A stretch of 37,317 bases of DNA from JBOFSR01 sp051651645 (GTDB taxonomy: Bacteria; Spirochaetota; Spirochaetia; Treponematales; Treponemataceae), in assembly GCA_051651645.1 (NCBI GenBank), contig JBOFSR010000106.1, forward strand, positions 1 to 37,317, given 5' to 3'. Position numbers and translations under genes: made by a program. Shown one piece after another: positions 17,521 to 26,382 of the stretch. The notes below the pieces were generated by a model that saw nothing but the letters and a program-made list of their open reading frames with translations, was not told where the DNA came from and searched no databases. How positions within the stretch are numbered: the stretch's first letter is position 1; each line of letters opens with the position of its first letter.

Positions 17521-18294
17521 TTATTCATCTGCAGTCGCAGGCTCTCCATTCTCTGGTGTTGCTTCTGGCTCCTCTGGCGTAGCAGGTGCAGGGGTACTTG
17601 CAGGAGGTGGTGTAACTGGTGCAGGAGACGTAGACTCTTCTTTTTTTGGTGCAGGTTTATCACGGTTATCAGAAACACGCCCTTGTACCTTACCGTCCAT
17701 AATAATTTCTTCTGTTTCTATATTAAATGAGATTTCTTGAGCTCTAAAAACATCCTCATCGCGCTTAATTTGCGGATTTCCACTGAGTTCAAGGATTTTT
17801 GTCTTTTTGCGATACACTGCGAAGGCTGCGGTACAGGTTGAATTTTTGTTTATCAATTCAATTCCAAGCTGCATGATTGCAACGTCATTTCCCTCGTTAT
17901 ATTCAATAAATTGAGCTTTTGCCGTAACTTCATTTGCTTGGTCATCCATACTGACGTTGCCCTCAAGAAGCGCAATTTTTGTTTGGCGATCGTATGTTAT
18001 TTTCTCGCTTGAAAAGTCAAAGCCTCCCTCTTTATGACGGCCTGTAACGCTTCCCTTTGCAATGATAAACCGAAAATCCTTTCCTGACATTTCAATTGAT
18101 TCGGCTTTAATTTCCATTTGACTAGTGGTTACAAGAGCACTTCCGCTTAGCAAGGTGTATTCTGAGTTTTTGCCCGCATTACCGCTCATTTGTTCTGCAG
18201 AAAAGCTGATTTTTTCAGCAAAAATAAATGATATAAAATGAGTACTCGCCATAAAAATGAGAATTATTTTTTTGTATTTGGTATTAAAAATCAT
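17521..18294 (-). CDS. LptA/OstA-like periplasmic protein
   Basis: 257 residues. An N-terminal signal peptide (IILIFMASTHFISFIFA) is followed by an OstA/LptA-type beta-jellyroll rich in short repeats (ALLEGNVSMDD, ILELSGNPQIKRDED, IIMDGKVQGRV). The last about 45 residues form a Pro/Ala/Glu-rich tail that is probably disordered. The start at 18294 is inside the end of the LptC-like gene (11-base overlap) and follows AAGAAG; the longer frame from 18333 would break the signal peptide. In Gram-negatives LptA bridges lipid export to the outer membrane. In an organism without classical LPS its cargo is uncertain. Confidence 0.8.
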   Translation of the reverse strand: MIFNTKYKKIILIFMASTHFISFIFAEKISFSAEQMSGNAGKNSEYTLLSGSALVTTSQMEIKAESIEMSGKDFRFIIAKGSVTGRHKEGGFDFSSEKITYDRQTKIALLEGNVSMDDQANEVTAKAQFIEYNEGNDVAIMQLGIELINKNSTCTAAFAVYRKKTKILELSGNPQIKRDEDVFRAQEISFNIETEEIIMDGKVQGRVSDNRDKPAPKKEESTSPAPVTPPPASTPAPATPEEPEATPENGEPATADE

Positions 18295-19051
18295 CTTCTT
18301 CAAGAATTGGCAAATCATCCATTGAATTATCATATTCTATATTATCGGCACTTTCTTGCGTATCGACTAGGTTTTGAGGCCCCATAATTATATCACTATT
18401 GGGCAAAGGGCCTAGCATTTGAGAAACGATTTCACTCGTGGGCTCTTCAAAATCATCTTCTTGTTCAACCTCGACAGTTGCTTTGTCGCTGCCTGTAAGA
18501 ATGGTGCCTGTGGGTGTCATTCCAAAGCGATACTCCAATCCAATTCCGCTTGCAGAAAACTTTTTTCCTTTGACTTTAAGGTGAGCATCGCCATCATCTT
18601 TGAGAGAGCCATATTCAATGGTTACCTCATCTTCCTCACCCGCAACAAGTTGCTCGGTCAGATTGTTCCATCGCAAACTTTCTGCATTGACGGTCATATT
18701 TTGATTATAACTGCTAATTGATGATTCATCCAAAAGAGTATAAATCTCTGCATCTTGATCGGCATAGAGTAAGCCTGTTTTTCCCTCTGCTGAAGGACTC
18801 TGGTCAGTGTTGTACAGTTTAAACTCCACCTCTTTGCCAAAAACAAGACTTTCTTTGCCGTAAAATTCGAGCACGCTTGCTTTAACACTTGTAGTTTTTC
18901 GCGAGCGCTCAAATTTCATGTATTCAGTATCATAAAAAATTAATTCTGGAACGCCTTCTTCTGAAAATTCTCTCTGGCCATAATTGAGCGAACATGAACT
19001 CAGAGATAAAAGAAGAAATCCAAAAAAAATATTTTTTATTGATGCCATCAT
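18284..19051 (-). CDS. LptC-like lipoprotein
   Basis: 255 residues. The lipoprotein signal peptide has lipobox LSSC with Cys20 as lipidation site. The body shows LptC/OstA-type strands (VPELIFYDTEYMKFE, VKASVLEFYGKE, GLLYADQDAEIYTL, MTVNAESLRWN). The C-terminal about 50 residues are acidic. The typical LptC transmembrane anchor is replaced by a lipid anchor. The start overlaps the pyrG stop (ATGA). It forms a pair with the LptA-like gene; LptBFG and LptDE are not in the window. Confidence 0.72.
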   Translation of the reverse strand: MMASIKNIFFGFLLLSLSSCSLNYGQREFSEEGVPELIFYDTEYMKFERSRKTTSVKASVLEFYGKESLVFGKEVEFKLYNTDQSPSAEGKTGLLYADQDAEIYTLLDESSISSYNQNMTVNAESLRWNNLTEQLVAGEEDEVTIEYGSLKDDGDAHLKVKGKKFSASGIGLEYRFGMTPTGTILTGSDKATVEVEQEDDFEEPTSEIVSQMLGPLPNSDIIMGPQNLVDTQESADNIEYDNSMDDLPILEEDDF

Positions 19052-20643
19052 TTTTTTAATGTTGCCCCAATAAAAGCTGAAAATAAGGGGTGTGGCTTAC
19101 TCGGCTTTGACAGAAATTCGGGATGAAATTGCACACCAATTCCAAACGGATGCTTTTCCCACTCAAAGACTTCCACGGATTTATTTTTTGAAAGCCCTGT
19201 AATCAACAACTGATTTTTTTCCATATCGGGCGTATAATGAGGATCAAATTCATATTTATTACGATGACGTTCTGCAATTTCTTCTTTTTTGTAGATTTGT
19301 GCCACCTTTGATTTTTTCTTGAGCGTAACATTTTCGCTTCCTAATCGCATAACTGAAGGAGAAACAAGGCCTGTTTGCTCTTCTTGCAAGCTCACAATGG
19401 GATGATCGGTGGTTGAAACAAATTCTGTTGAATCAGCATCTTTCCAGTCCAAAAGATTACGAGCCGTTTCAACTGCCATAAGCTGCATTCCCAAATCGAT
19501 TCCAAAGTAGGGAATATTATTTTCGCGTGCAAATTGAACGGCACAAAGCATTCCTAAAAATCCTCGTTGCCCGTAATTTCCCGGAATGATAATGCCATCA
19601 ATGCCTTCAAAAAAGGAGGAGCTGTTTGTCGAGTTTTCAATTTCTTCTGCATTAATTTTTTTGATTGAAATGCTTACTTGATGGGTTTGCGTTGCCGCAT
19701 GAAAAAGAGCCTCGCGGACAGATTTATAATAATCGTTTAAGTCGCCTTTTTTTCCAATCATTGCAATGCAAATATTTGATTTTGGGTGATTTAGATGAGC
19801 TAAAAAATCTTTCCAAATCGAGGGATTTGTTTTTTTTTCGCCAAGTCCGAGTTTTTTTAAAACCTTTGCACAAAGTCCTTGCTGATGAAAATACAGAGGA
19901 AGCTCGTAAACTGTTGATTTTACATCACTTGAAGTAAAGACAGCCCCCTTGTCAACATTGCAAAAAAGTGCAATCTTTTTTTCTAATTCATCATCAAGTT
20001 GATTTTCAGCACGACAAAGCAAAATATCTGGCTGAATTCCAATTTGTTGCATGTGCTTCACCGAATGTTGCGTCGGTTTTGTTTTTAACTCTCCGCCTGT
20101 AACTTCAGGCACAAGAGTCATGTGCATGCAAATTGCGTTTTGCTTGCCAAACTCGCGAATGAGCTGGCGAGCTGCCTCCAAGAAGGGAATTGACTCTATA
20201 TCGCCAACGGTTCCGCCAATTTCAACAATTAAAATATCAGCATTTGAACTTTGAGCAACATTGACAATTCGGCGTTTAATTTCGTCTGTTATATGCGGAA
20301 TGACTTGCACTGTTCGTCCATTGTAACGTCCTGCTCGTTCATTCTTTATAACGGTATTATAGATTTTTCCTGTTGTTACTGAGTTTGCCTTTGTCAGCTT
20401 TGCATTCGTAAATCGTGCATAGGTGCCTAAATCCAAATCAGTTTCGGCTCCGTCATCGGTTACGTACACCTCTCCATGTTGATACGGACTCATATTGCCT
20501 GCATCAACATTTATATACGGATCGCACTTCATCATCGCAACGGTTAAACCGCTGCATTCAAGCAGGCTGCCTAAGCTAGAGGCCGCAACCCCTTTTCCCA
20601 GTGAAGAGCAAACGCCCCCTGTAACAAAAATATATTTATTCAT
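19048..20643 (-). CDS. pyrG: CTP synthase with an atypical glutaminase domain
   Basis: 531 residues, normal length. It converts UTP to CTP using ATP and ammonia. The N-terminal synthetase domain is canonical (KYIFVTGGVCSSLGKG, with intact phosphate loop; VEIGGTVGDIES). The C-terminal class I glutaminase domain keeps the fold and the QFHPEF His-Glu pair. However, the usual nucleophile motif GICLGMQ reads GIDLGMQ (Asp383, codon GAT at 19495-19497), and the usual PGGFG/RGxEGK region reads PGNYGQRGFLGM. The glutamine-hydrolysing half is therefore probably inactive and the enzyme ammonia-dependent (inference). The start at 20643 follows TAGGAG; the upstream extension to 20754 is not family-like. 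Confidence 0.9.
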   Translation of the reverse strand: MNKYIFVTGGVCSSLGKGVAASSLGSLLECSGLTVAMMKCDPYINVDAGNMSPYQHGEVYVTDDGAETDLDLGTYARFTNAKLTKANSVTTGKIYNTVIKNERAGRYNGRTVQVIPHITDEIKRRIVNVAQSSNADILIVEIGGTVGDIESIPFLEAARQLIREFGKQNAICMHMTLVPEVTGGELKTKPTQHSVKHMQQIGIQPDILLCRAENQLDDELEKKIALFCNVDKGAVFTSSDVKSTVYELPLYFHQQGLCAKVLKKLGLGEKKTNPSIWKDFLAHLNHPKSNICIAMIGKKGDLNDYYKSVREALFHAATQTHQVSISIKKINAEEIENSTNSSSFFEGIDGIIIPGNYGQRGFLGMLCAVQFARENNIPYFGIDLGMQLMAVETARNLLDWKDADSTEFVSTTDHPIVSLQEEQTGLVSPSVMRLGSENVTLKKKSKVAQIYKKEEIAERHRNKYEFDPHYTPDMEKNQLLITGLSKNKSVEVFEWEKHPFGIGVQFHPEFLSKPSKPHPLFSAFIGATLKK

Positions 20644-20774
20644 CGCTCCTATTTTCACATCAACAGCCACTTTTGTCAAGATAGCAAGTTGTATTGACAA
20701 ATCGAGTAGAAGGATTTTGCGTGTTGATTTTTTTGAAAGGATTATTGCAATCATGTTAAGTTGCGTAAAACGTA

Positions 20775-20804
20775 TTGTAAAACAATCATTTTTTTTGGTA
20801 TACT
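20775..20804 (+). promoter_or_regulatory. Promoter placed for a leaderless M23 peptidase transcript
   Basis: TTGTAA at 20775-20780 and TATACT at 20799-20804, spacer 18, with TGG just before the -10. Six bases separate the -10 box from the ATG at 20811, and no ribosome site exists. The spacing matches that before the gene at 12871. Confidence 0.55.
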
Positions 20805-20810
20805 TTTTAG

Positions 20811-21821
20811 ATGAAATTATTTAAAGTTTTTGTGTTTTTTCTTGTGCTTTTTTTTGTGAATAATCTTTTTGCAAAAACCGTGTATGTATCAGATGATCAA
20901 TTTTCTGCTGAAATACGTTATGCTGACTTTCTTACCCCAGGTGATCCGCTTTTAGTTCACCTTACAATAAAAACGCGGCCAACGCGAAAAATAAAATTTG
21001 AAAAAACCACTTTTATAGGGAATGCAACGATTTTTTCAATAAACGCTGATAAAAAACTTGCAAGTAATGATTTTTATTTAGCTGAAACACAAAAAAATAG
21101 TGAAACCTATATTGCCCTCATTCCACTTTCTTCTTTTTTTGTACAAAATGAGTATATTCTTCAATTTGAGGGCGATATTACCTTTGATATCAAATCAAAA
21201 AAATCCCAAAAAAAGGATTTTCTAGTAAAAGAAAAAATTCCTTTGCAAAAGAAAGATTTTGTTAGCGAAACAATCAACTTAGATGCACGTAATACAACGA
21301 TTAGAAAAGATACAGGCCCTGCACGAGCTAAGCAAATTGAACGATTAAATGATATTTTGAAGCAAGTAAATTATCAGTCGATTTCATATTTAACTGACGG
21401 AAAGGGATTTATTCAGCCAATTGAAACAAATCGGAAAACGTCTTTTTTTGCTGATCGAAGGGTTTTTGCTTACTCCGATGGAAAGTCTTCAACGTCGTTA
21501 CATTATGGCATTGACTATGGTGCAAAAACTGGAACGCCTGTGTATGCACCTGCGAAAGGAAAAGTTGTCCTTGCAGAAGACCGTGTTACCACAGGCTATA
21601 GTCTTGCGATTGAGCATTTTCCTGGCTTGTATAGTTTGTACTATCATCTTAATGAGTACATTGTTTCAGAAGGTGATATGGTTGAGCAGGGGCAGCAAAT
21701 TGGTTTTGTTGGTAGTACAGGACTTTCAACTGGGCCACATCTGCACTGGGAAATCCGCCTGCGTATGGAAGCTATTAATCCTGAGTGGTTTATCGAAAAT
21801 ACTCTTTTTCAGAAAAAATAG
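20811..21821 (+). CDS. M23 family (LytM-type) metallopeptidase, exported
   Basis: 336 residues with a signal peptide (VFVFFLVLFFVNNLFA). The C-terminal about 100 residues are an M23 domain with zinc and catalytic residues His231 and Asp235 (HYGIDYG) and His310/His312 (GPHLHWE). Residues about 25-150 form a beta-rich N-terminal domain of unknown fold. It probably cleaves peptidoglycan peptide crosslinks in the periplasm, or acts as a divisome or elongation factor. It is divergent from pyrG. Its 3' end overlaps the convergent gene 21790-22437 by 32 bases. Confidence 0.9.
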   Translation: MKLFKVFVFFLVLFFVNNLFAKTVYVSDDQFSAEIRYADFLTPGDPLLVHLTIKTRPTRKIKFEKTTFIGNATIFSINADKKLASNDFYLAETQKNSETYIALIPLSSFFVQNEYILQFEGDITFDIKSKKSQKKDFLVKEKIPLQKKDFVSETINLDARNTTIRKDTGPARAKQIERLNDILKQVNYQSISYLTDGKGFIQPIETNRKTSFFADRRVFAYSDGKSSTSLHYGIDYGAKTGTPVYAPAKGKVVLAEDRVTTGYSLAIEHFPGLYSLYYHLNEYIVSEGDMVEQGQQIGFVGSTGLSTGPHLHWEIRLRMEAINPEWFIENTLFQKK

Positions 21822-22437
21822 AAATATCATTGTTTTGTATTTTTACCGTATAAAGCTCATTTGTTGTTAAATCTGATAAATTGAGTGTTTTTATGCCCGT
21901 GTTCTCTTTCAAAAAAGGAAGCCTTACTGAACATGTTTTGTTAAGAAGATTAACAAAATTAAAAATTCGTGTAAAACTTGTTTTTTCTTTTTGCTTTTGA
22001 TCAGCATAGGTATATAAATTATTGTTTGTGTTTGGTTGATAATACTTTAGCACGACAGTCCCTGTTCGAAAGTCTTTTTTATTGGTTTCATTTGTGTAAA
22101 GTCTGTAGGGAAAATACATTGTTTTTTCACCAAATTGAATGTAATAAAAATCAAAAAAAAGATTAGAGCCGTTCCATGAACGCTCAAGTTGACCAAGCGT
22201 GTTTTGGTTGCGTGAAAAAAAGCTAAAACGAGCACTAATGGTATCTGGACTAACGCCAAAGATTGTAAATTGAACGGGATAAAGAATTTCTGGTAAATCG
22301 ATTGTTTTGAAAATTTTTTTACTCGTATTATAATGCAAAAAAATGACTGCGAGCAATCCTGTGAAAAAAAGTACCGTTGCTACAATGAGGATTTTTATTA
22401 TAAAAAAGAATTTAATTTTTGTAGAAGATGCACTCAT
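21790..22437 (-). CDS. Membrane-anchored protein of unknown function
   Basis: 215 residues with one N-terminal transmembrane helix (IIKILIVATVLFFTGLLAVIFL) and an extracytoplasmic domain rich in Phe, Tyr and Asn. No family was recognised. The start overlaps the ligA stop by four bases (ATGA), so it is the last gene of the lipoprotein-trmB-ligA operon. The 3' end runs 32 bases into the M23 peptidase gene on the opposite strand. Confidence 0.75.
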   Translation of the reverse strand: MSASSTKIKFFFIIKILIVATVLFFTGLLAVIFLHYNTSKKIFKTIDLPEILYPVQFTIFGVSPDTISARFSFFSRNQNTLGQLERSWNGSNLFFDFYYIQFGEKTMYFPYRLYTNETNKKDFRTGTVVLKYYQPNTNNNLYTYADQKQKEKTSFTRIFNFVNLLNKTCSVRLPFLKENTGIKTLNLSDLTTNELYTVKIQNNDISIFSEKEYFR

Positions 22438-24299
22438 GATAATAATTCAAAAAATCCTTTTTCATCAAGAATAGGAATACTCAGATTTTTTGCCTTAACA
22501 TTTTTTGATGAACCTGAGTGTATGTCATTGGTTATAAGATAGCTTAAATCTTTGGTAATACTTGTTTTGACCATTCCACCTTTTTGCTTTACAAGGTTTT
22601 CAGCCTCAGATCGCTTAATTGAAAGCTCTCCTGTAAAACAAAAGGATTTTCCTGAAAGGGTGCCGCCATCATTTGACTCAATAGTGATATATTTTTGAAG
22701 CTCGAGCATTTCTTTTTTGCATTCTGCTAAGCCTTCCACTAGCGCAACTGCGGTAATTTCTGCAAATCCGTAAACGCTTGAAAAATCTTCTTTGCTTGCA
22801 GAAAAAAAACTTTCAAGCGTCGTATATCCTTGCTGTATAATCTTTTCAATCAGCGTCTCTCCAATTCCTTCAATGTCAAATCCTGCAATAAACTGAGAAA
22901 GGCGTACGTTTCGCTTTGAATCGCGCGATAGAATTACTTTTGCAGCACTTTTTTCCCCCATTCGCTCAAGGCTTGCAAGTTGTTTGGCTGTCAATAAATA
23001 CAAATCAACAAGGCTTGCAATTTTGCCTTGCTCAAAAAGGCGTTTTATTAAAAGTTCCCCAAAATCCCGAATATCAAGGACGGAAATCCATTTTTCTATG
23101 CGATGTAAAATACGTTTTTTACAGGAGGAATTAGGGCAAAATAAGCGAGTTCCCTCATCTTTTAGCGGTGTATTGCAAGACGTGCATTGTGTTGGCATAT
23201 CAATCGGTGTAGCCTCGGGCGGATTTTCTACTAAGGACTCAACTTTGGGAATAATTTCTCCTCTTTTGGTTATAATCACGTGGCTTCCAATTTTGAGGTT
23301 CAAATTCCTAATCATATTGGGATTGTTCAGGCTAGCCCGTTGCACGCTTGTTCCTGCAAGTTCAACCTTATCAAACTCAGCGATGGGCGTGTATGTTGCA
23401 CCATTTTCATTCCAGTTGATAGAACGAATAATACTAACGGCCTCTTCTAAGCTGAATTTATAGGCAATTTGTTTTTCTGGCCGATTTCTTTGCAAATCGG
23501 TGTAGTCAATTTCGATGTCTTTTACGACAAGGCCATCAATATCGTAAGTTAAATCCTTGCGTTTTTCCATAACGAGAGCACGATATATATTGACCTGTTC
23601 GGCTGACTCACACACGGTTGCAGGGGATGTTTCAAAGCCCTTTTGTTTAAGCCACTGTAATTTTTCTTTTTCATTTGTGTACGGCGTGTTTTCTAAAAAA
23701 AAAGCATCGTAACAAATAATATTTAAATGCTCAACGCCGCTGCCATCTTTTCTTTTCATTAAACCATTTGCCGCATTTCGGCAGTTAGCCTTGTTAGAAA
23801 AGTGATTTGCGTGAACTTCATGACTCATAATGACTTCTGCACGCACAGCCCCTGTAAGAGGCTCACCTAAATCCTTGATAAGTCCTTTCATTTTTAAAAC
23901 ATTTTGTGTAATATCATCACCAATCTTACCATCGCCACGCGTTACACCCTTTGTGAAAAGTCCTTTCTCATATTGTAATTCAAGGCTGGCTCCATCGAGC
24001 TTATATTCAACAAGAAAGCTTGAAAAATTTTGTTTTTTTGCCCATGTTTCAAATTCCTGAGGATTTGCTGCCTTTTCTTGACTGCCCATCGGCATAATAT
24101 GCACTGTTTTTGGAAATCCATCGGGTATAATATCTGAGCCAATTTTATTTAGTATTGGATTATTTTGATCAAGCTGGTTGAGCTCATCCCATAGTGAATC
24201 AAATTCGCTGTCAGAGATTTCTGCTTCATTGTTATAGTACGAGTGCTGATATTTTTTGATCAGGCGTTCAAGCTCTTTAATTCGCTCTTGTTTATTCAT
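22434..24299 (-). CDS. ligA: NAD+-dependent DNA ligase
   Basis: 621 residues, slightly shorter than the usual about 670. It seals nicks in duplex DNA using NAD+. The AMP-accepting Lys100 is in VEYKLDGASLE. A four-Cys zinc finger (CTSCNTPL ... CPNSSCKKR), helix-hairpin-helix region and C-terminal BRCT domain (LSGKSFCFTGELSIKRSEAE) follow in order. The start at 24299 lies inside the 3' end of trmB (8-base overlap); the in-frame extension to 24329 is not family-like. Confidence 0.94.
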   Translation of the reverse strand: MNKQERIKELERLIKKYQHSYYNNEAEISDSEFDSLWDELNQLDQNNPILNKIGSDIIPDGFPKTVHIMPMGSQEKAANPQEFETWAKKQNFSSFLVEYKLDGASLELQYEKGLFTKGVTRGDGKIGDDITQNVLKMKGLIKDLGEPLTGAVRAEVIMSHEVHANHFSNKANCRNAANGLMKRKDGSGVEHLNIICYDAFFLENTPYTNEKEKLQWLKQKGFETSPATVCESAEQVNIYRALVMEKRKDLTYDIDGLVVKDIEIDYTDLQRNRPEKQIAYKFSLEEAVSIIRSINWNENGATYTPIAEFDKVELAGTSVQRASLNNPNMIRNLNLKIGSHVIITKRGEIIPKVESLVENPPEATPIDMPTQCTSCNTPLKDEGTRLFCPNSSCKKRILHRIEKWISVLDIRDFGELLIKRLFEQGKIASLVDLYLLTAKQLASLERMGEKSAAKVILSRDSKRNVRLSQFIAGFDIEGIGETLIEKIIQQGYTTLESFFSASKEDFSSVYGFAEITAVALVEGLAECKKEMLELQKYITIESNDGGTLSGKSFCFTGELSIKRSEAENLVKQKGGMVKTSITKDLSYLITNDIHSGSSKNVKAKNLSIPILDEKGFFELLS

Positions 24300-25062
24300 T
24301 GATGCTTCGCTTTTTAAAGTAAAGTTCAAGGATTTCTCGCTGTGCTAAAAGTCCCTTGTTTTCAAAGTTTGTTTTTGGTCGCCATTCTTGCTTTGGTGCA
24401 AAAGATTGGTACATGTTTTCTAATTCATCTGTTGCACAAAGCTCTTCTAAGGCAAATTCCGCATAGGGTTGCCAGTCTGTTGTCATGTACACATAGCCCT
24501 GTGCCGACAATTTTTGTGCAAGTAAGGTAGTATTTGGACGTTTGAGAAGTCGCCGTTTGTGGTGCTTTTTCTTTGGCCATGGATCTGGAAAGAAAATATG
24601 AAAAGCCGAAATTGCATTGTCGGGAATCATATTGGTAAGCACTTCAAGGGCATCATGCTCAATGATATATAAGTTATGTAGATTGAGGGTGTTTATTTCT
24701 CCTAAAAGTCGTCCAACTCCAGGGCGGTGAACTTCAATTCCAATATAATTTATGTGAGGATTTTCTTGTGCAATTTTTGCTGTTGCATGCCCCATACCAA
24801 ATCCAATTTCTATCACTATGGGGTTTGTGTTGTTGAAAATATTGACAAAGTTCAGTGTTGAGGAGACATAAGGTATTCTCCATTTGCCGCTCAGTGTTTG
24901 GTAATCACGATTTTGCTTTTCTGTCATTCGCCCTTCGCGTAAAACAAACGTGCGAATTGTGCGATAAAACTTTTGCGTGGTTGTTTCTTCTTCGCATGAG
25001 GATTCTGTCGTATCGTAAGAAGTCGTGTCCTCCAAAACTTCATTTTTGGAACATTCACTCAT
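24292..25062 (-). CDS. trmB: tRNA (guanine-N7-)-methyltransferase
   Basis: 256 residues. It methylates G46 of tRNAs using S-adenosylmethionine. SAM site EIGFGMGHATAKIA and the TrmB hallmark FFPDPWPKKKHHKRRL are present, as is TDWQPYAEFAL near the C-terminus. The N-terminal 30 residues are Ser/Thr/Glu rich and not conserved. The start overlaps the preceding lipoprotein gene by four bases. Confidence 0.94.
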   Translation of the reverse strand: MSECSKNEVLEDTTSYDTTESSCEEETTTQKFYRTIRTFVLREGRMTEKQNRDYQTLSGKWRIPYVSSTLNFVNIFNNTNPIVIEIGFGMGHATAKIAQENPHINYIGIEVHRPGVGRLLGEINTLNLHNLYIIEHDALEVLTNMIPDNAISAFHIFFPDPWPKKKHHKRRLLKRPNTTLLAQKLSAQGYVYMTTDWQPYAEFALEELCATDELENMYQSFAPKQEWRPKTNFENKGLLAQREILELYFKKRSINE

Positions 25063-25700
25063 TGTATATCCCTGTTTACATATGTTTTAGGCATCATCAC
25101 TCCATATGAGACTGTAGAGCTTGTTTTAAATGTTGTATAATATGCGGTTGTTGGATAGGAATTTAAAATGCCTGCCGTAGATGAAAGATTGTCTTCTTCT
25201 TGTCCAAAGTATAGGATTTCATTTTCATCAGAATAAATGACAAGACTTTCTGCTGTTAATGATTGGAATTCTGTTGTTTCTTGAGTTTCGTTTAGATTTT
25301 GTGTTAAAAATTTTTCAGGGTATGAAATATCAAAAAATGATCGTGCCGAATCTTGGCTTGTATCGGTGATGGAAATGAGGTAATTACCAACAGGAAAAGG
25401 AAAATGCCATGGTGCGTGTAAGGAAGGGGAGCCAAACCAAACCTCTTTTTCTGTACCCATGAACATTAAATCGGTGATATCCCATTTTAGACCGCTTTTT
25501 TCATGTTCAATGTCGATTGATAAAACCCTGTCATACGGACTGCTTGCTAGGACAAAAACAGAAAGCGTTACCTGTGGCACTGAAACCATAGTGTCATATG
25601 AAAAAATAAGTTTTTGACGTGTTGCCCTAAAAGCTGGAGTGTTTGAAGTGCATGAGAGGAAAATACAAATGGCAAAAACACAAGACAACAATACTTTCAT
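25059..25700 (-). CDS. Lipoprotein of unknown function
   Basis: 213 residues. The signal peptide ends in FLSC, with Cys17 the lipidation site. The mature part is beta-rich, with segments such as VSVPQVTLSVFVLASSPYDR and WHFPFPVGNYLISITD suggesting an Ig-like or C2-like sandwich. No family was recognised. It is the first gene of the minus-strand operon with trmB and ligA and is preceded by a plausible promoter. Confidence 0.78.
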   Translation of the reverse strand: MKVLLSCVFAICIFLSCTSNTPAFRATRQKLIFSYDTMVSVPQVTLSVFVLASSPYDRVLSIDIEHEKSGLKWDITDLMFMGTEKEVWFGSPSLHAPWHFPFPVGNYLISITDTSQDSARSFFDISYPEKFLTQNLNETQETTEFQSLTAESLVIYSDENEILYFGQEEDNLSSTAGILNSYPTTAYYTTFKTSSTVSYGVMMPKTYVNRDIQ

Positions 25701-25718
25701 CGGTTTATCTAAAAAAGT

Positions 25719-25748
25719 ATTATATACATATTTTATTGTATTTGTAAA
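25719..25748 (-). promoter_or_regulatory. Promoter of the lipoprotein-trmB-ligA operon
   Basis: On the minus strand, TTTACA (25743-25748) and TATAAT (25719-25724) are separated by 18 bases. The -10 box lies about 18 bases before the ATG at 25700. Confidence 0.5.
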
Positions 25749-25803
25749 GTGTTTTTACACTATTATCAGCACTTTAATGATATATTGTCTTATTTGATAG
25801 TTC

Positions 25804-25833
25804 TTGACACAATAATAAAAAATATACTAAAAT
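25804..25833 (+). promoter_or_regulatory. Promoter of the small lipoprotein gene
   Basis: TTGACA at 25804-25809 and TAAAAT at 25828-25833, spacer 18. The ATG at 25876 is about 42 bases downstream. Confidence 0.5.
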
Positions 25834-25875
25834 CGAGCTTCCTTACCGATAATCTTGTTATTGGAGATTTATAGA

Positions 25876-26178
25876 ATGAAATTTTCTTTTGCACTTTGTT
25901 TATTATCAGTATTTTTGTTGTTTACTTCTTGTGAGGATTTGTTTCAAGAGGTTCCCTATAAGATAGAAATTGACGACAGTGTAAAAGGTAGAATATCAAC
26001 TGATGCAACGACTGCAACTCCTGTCGCTTTAGTAACTGTTAAGGTTGAACCAGGTAATACTCCAGAAAGATTGTACTATTTCCAAACATCATATCCTGAT
26101 AGAATAGAAGATATCTCTTTGGAAACTTTAACATTTTCTATGCCTGCAAAAAATATCACTATCACAGCGAATTTTTAA
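25876..26178 (+). CDS. Small lipoprotein
   Basis: 100 residues. The signal peptide has FTSC, with Cys19 lipidated. The mature part ends in a strand pattern (VTVKVEPGNTPERLYYF ... LTFSMPAKNITITANF) of the kind repeated in many treponemal surface lipoproteins, here as a single copy. The start at 25876 follows GGAG at a rather long spacing; the in-frame TTG/ATG-like start at 25855 would disrupt the signal peptide. Role unknown. Confidence 0.72.
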   Translation: MKFSFALCLLSVFLLFTSCEDLFQEVPYKIEIDDSVKGRISTDATTATPVALVTVKVEPGNTPERLYYFQTSYPDRIEDISLETLTFSMPAKNITITANF

Positions 26179-26263
26179 TTTTTCTATAAGTTGATTTTAC
26201 CGTTTTCCTGATTAAATAGATTATTTTTTGGTAGAGTGATAAATGTTTTATTTGCATGCCTCT

Positions 26264-26291
26264 TGAAATTATTTTACTTTCACGATAGAAT
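26264..26291 (+). promoter_or_regulatory. Promoter of tRNA-Ala
   Basis: TTGAAA at 26264-26269 and TAGAAT at 26286-26291, spacer 16, with the tRNA starting 12 bases after the -10 box. Confidence 0.5.
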
Positions 26292-26302
26292 ATAGATCCT
26301 TT

Positions 26303-26376
<74 letters not shown>

Positions 26377-26382
26377 TAAAAA

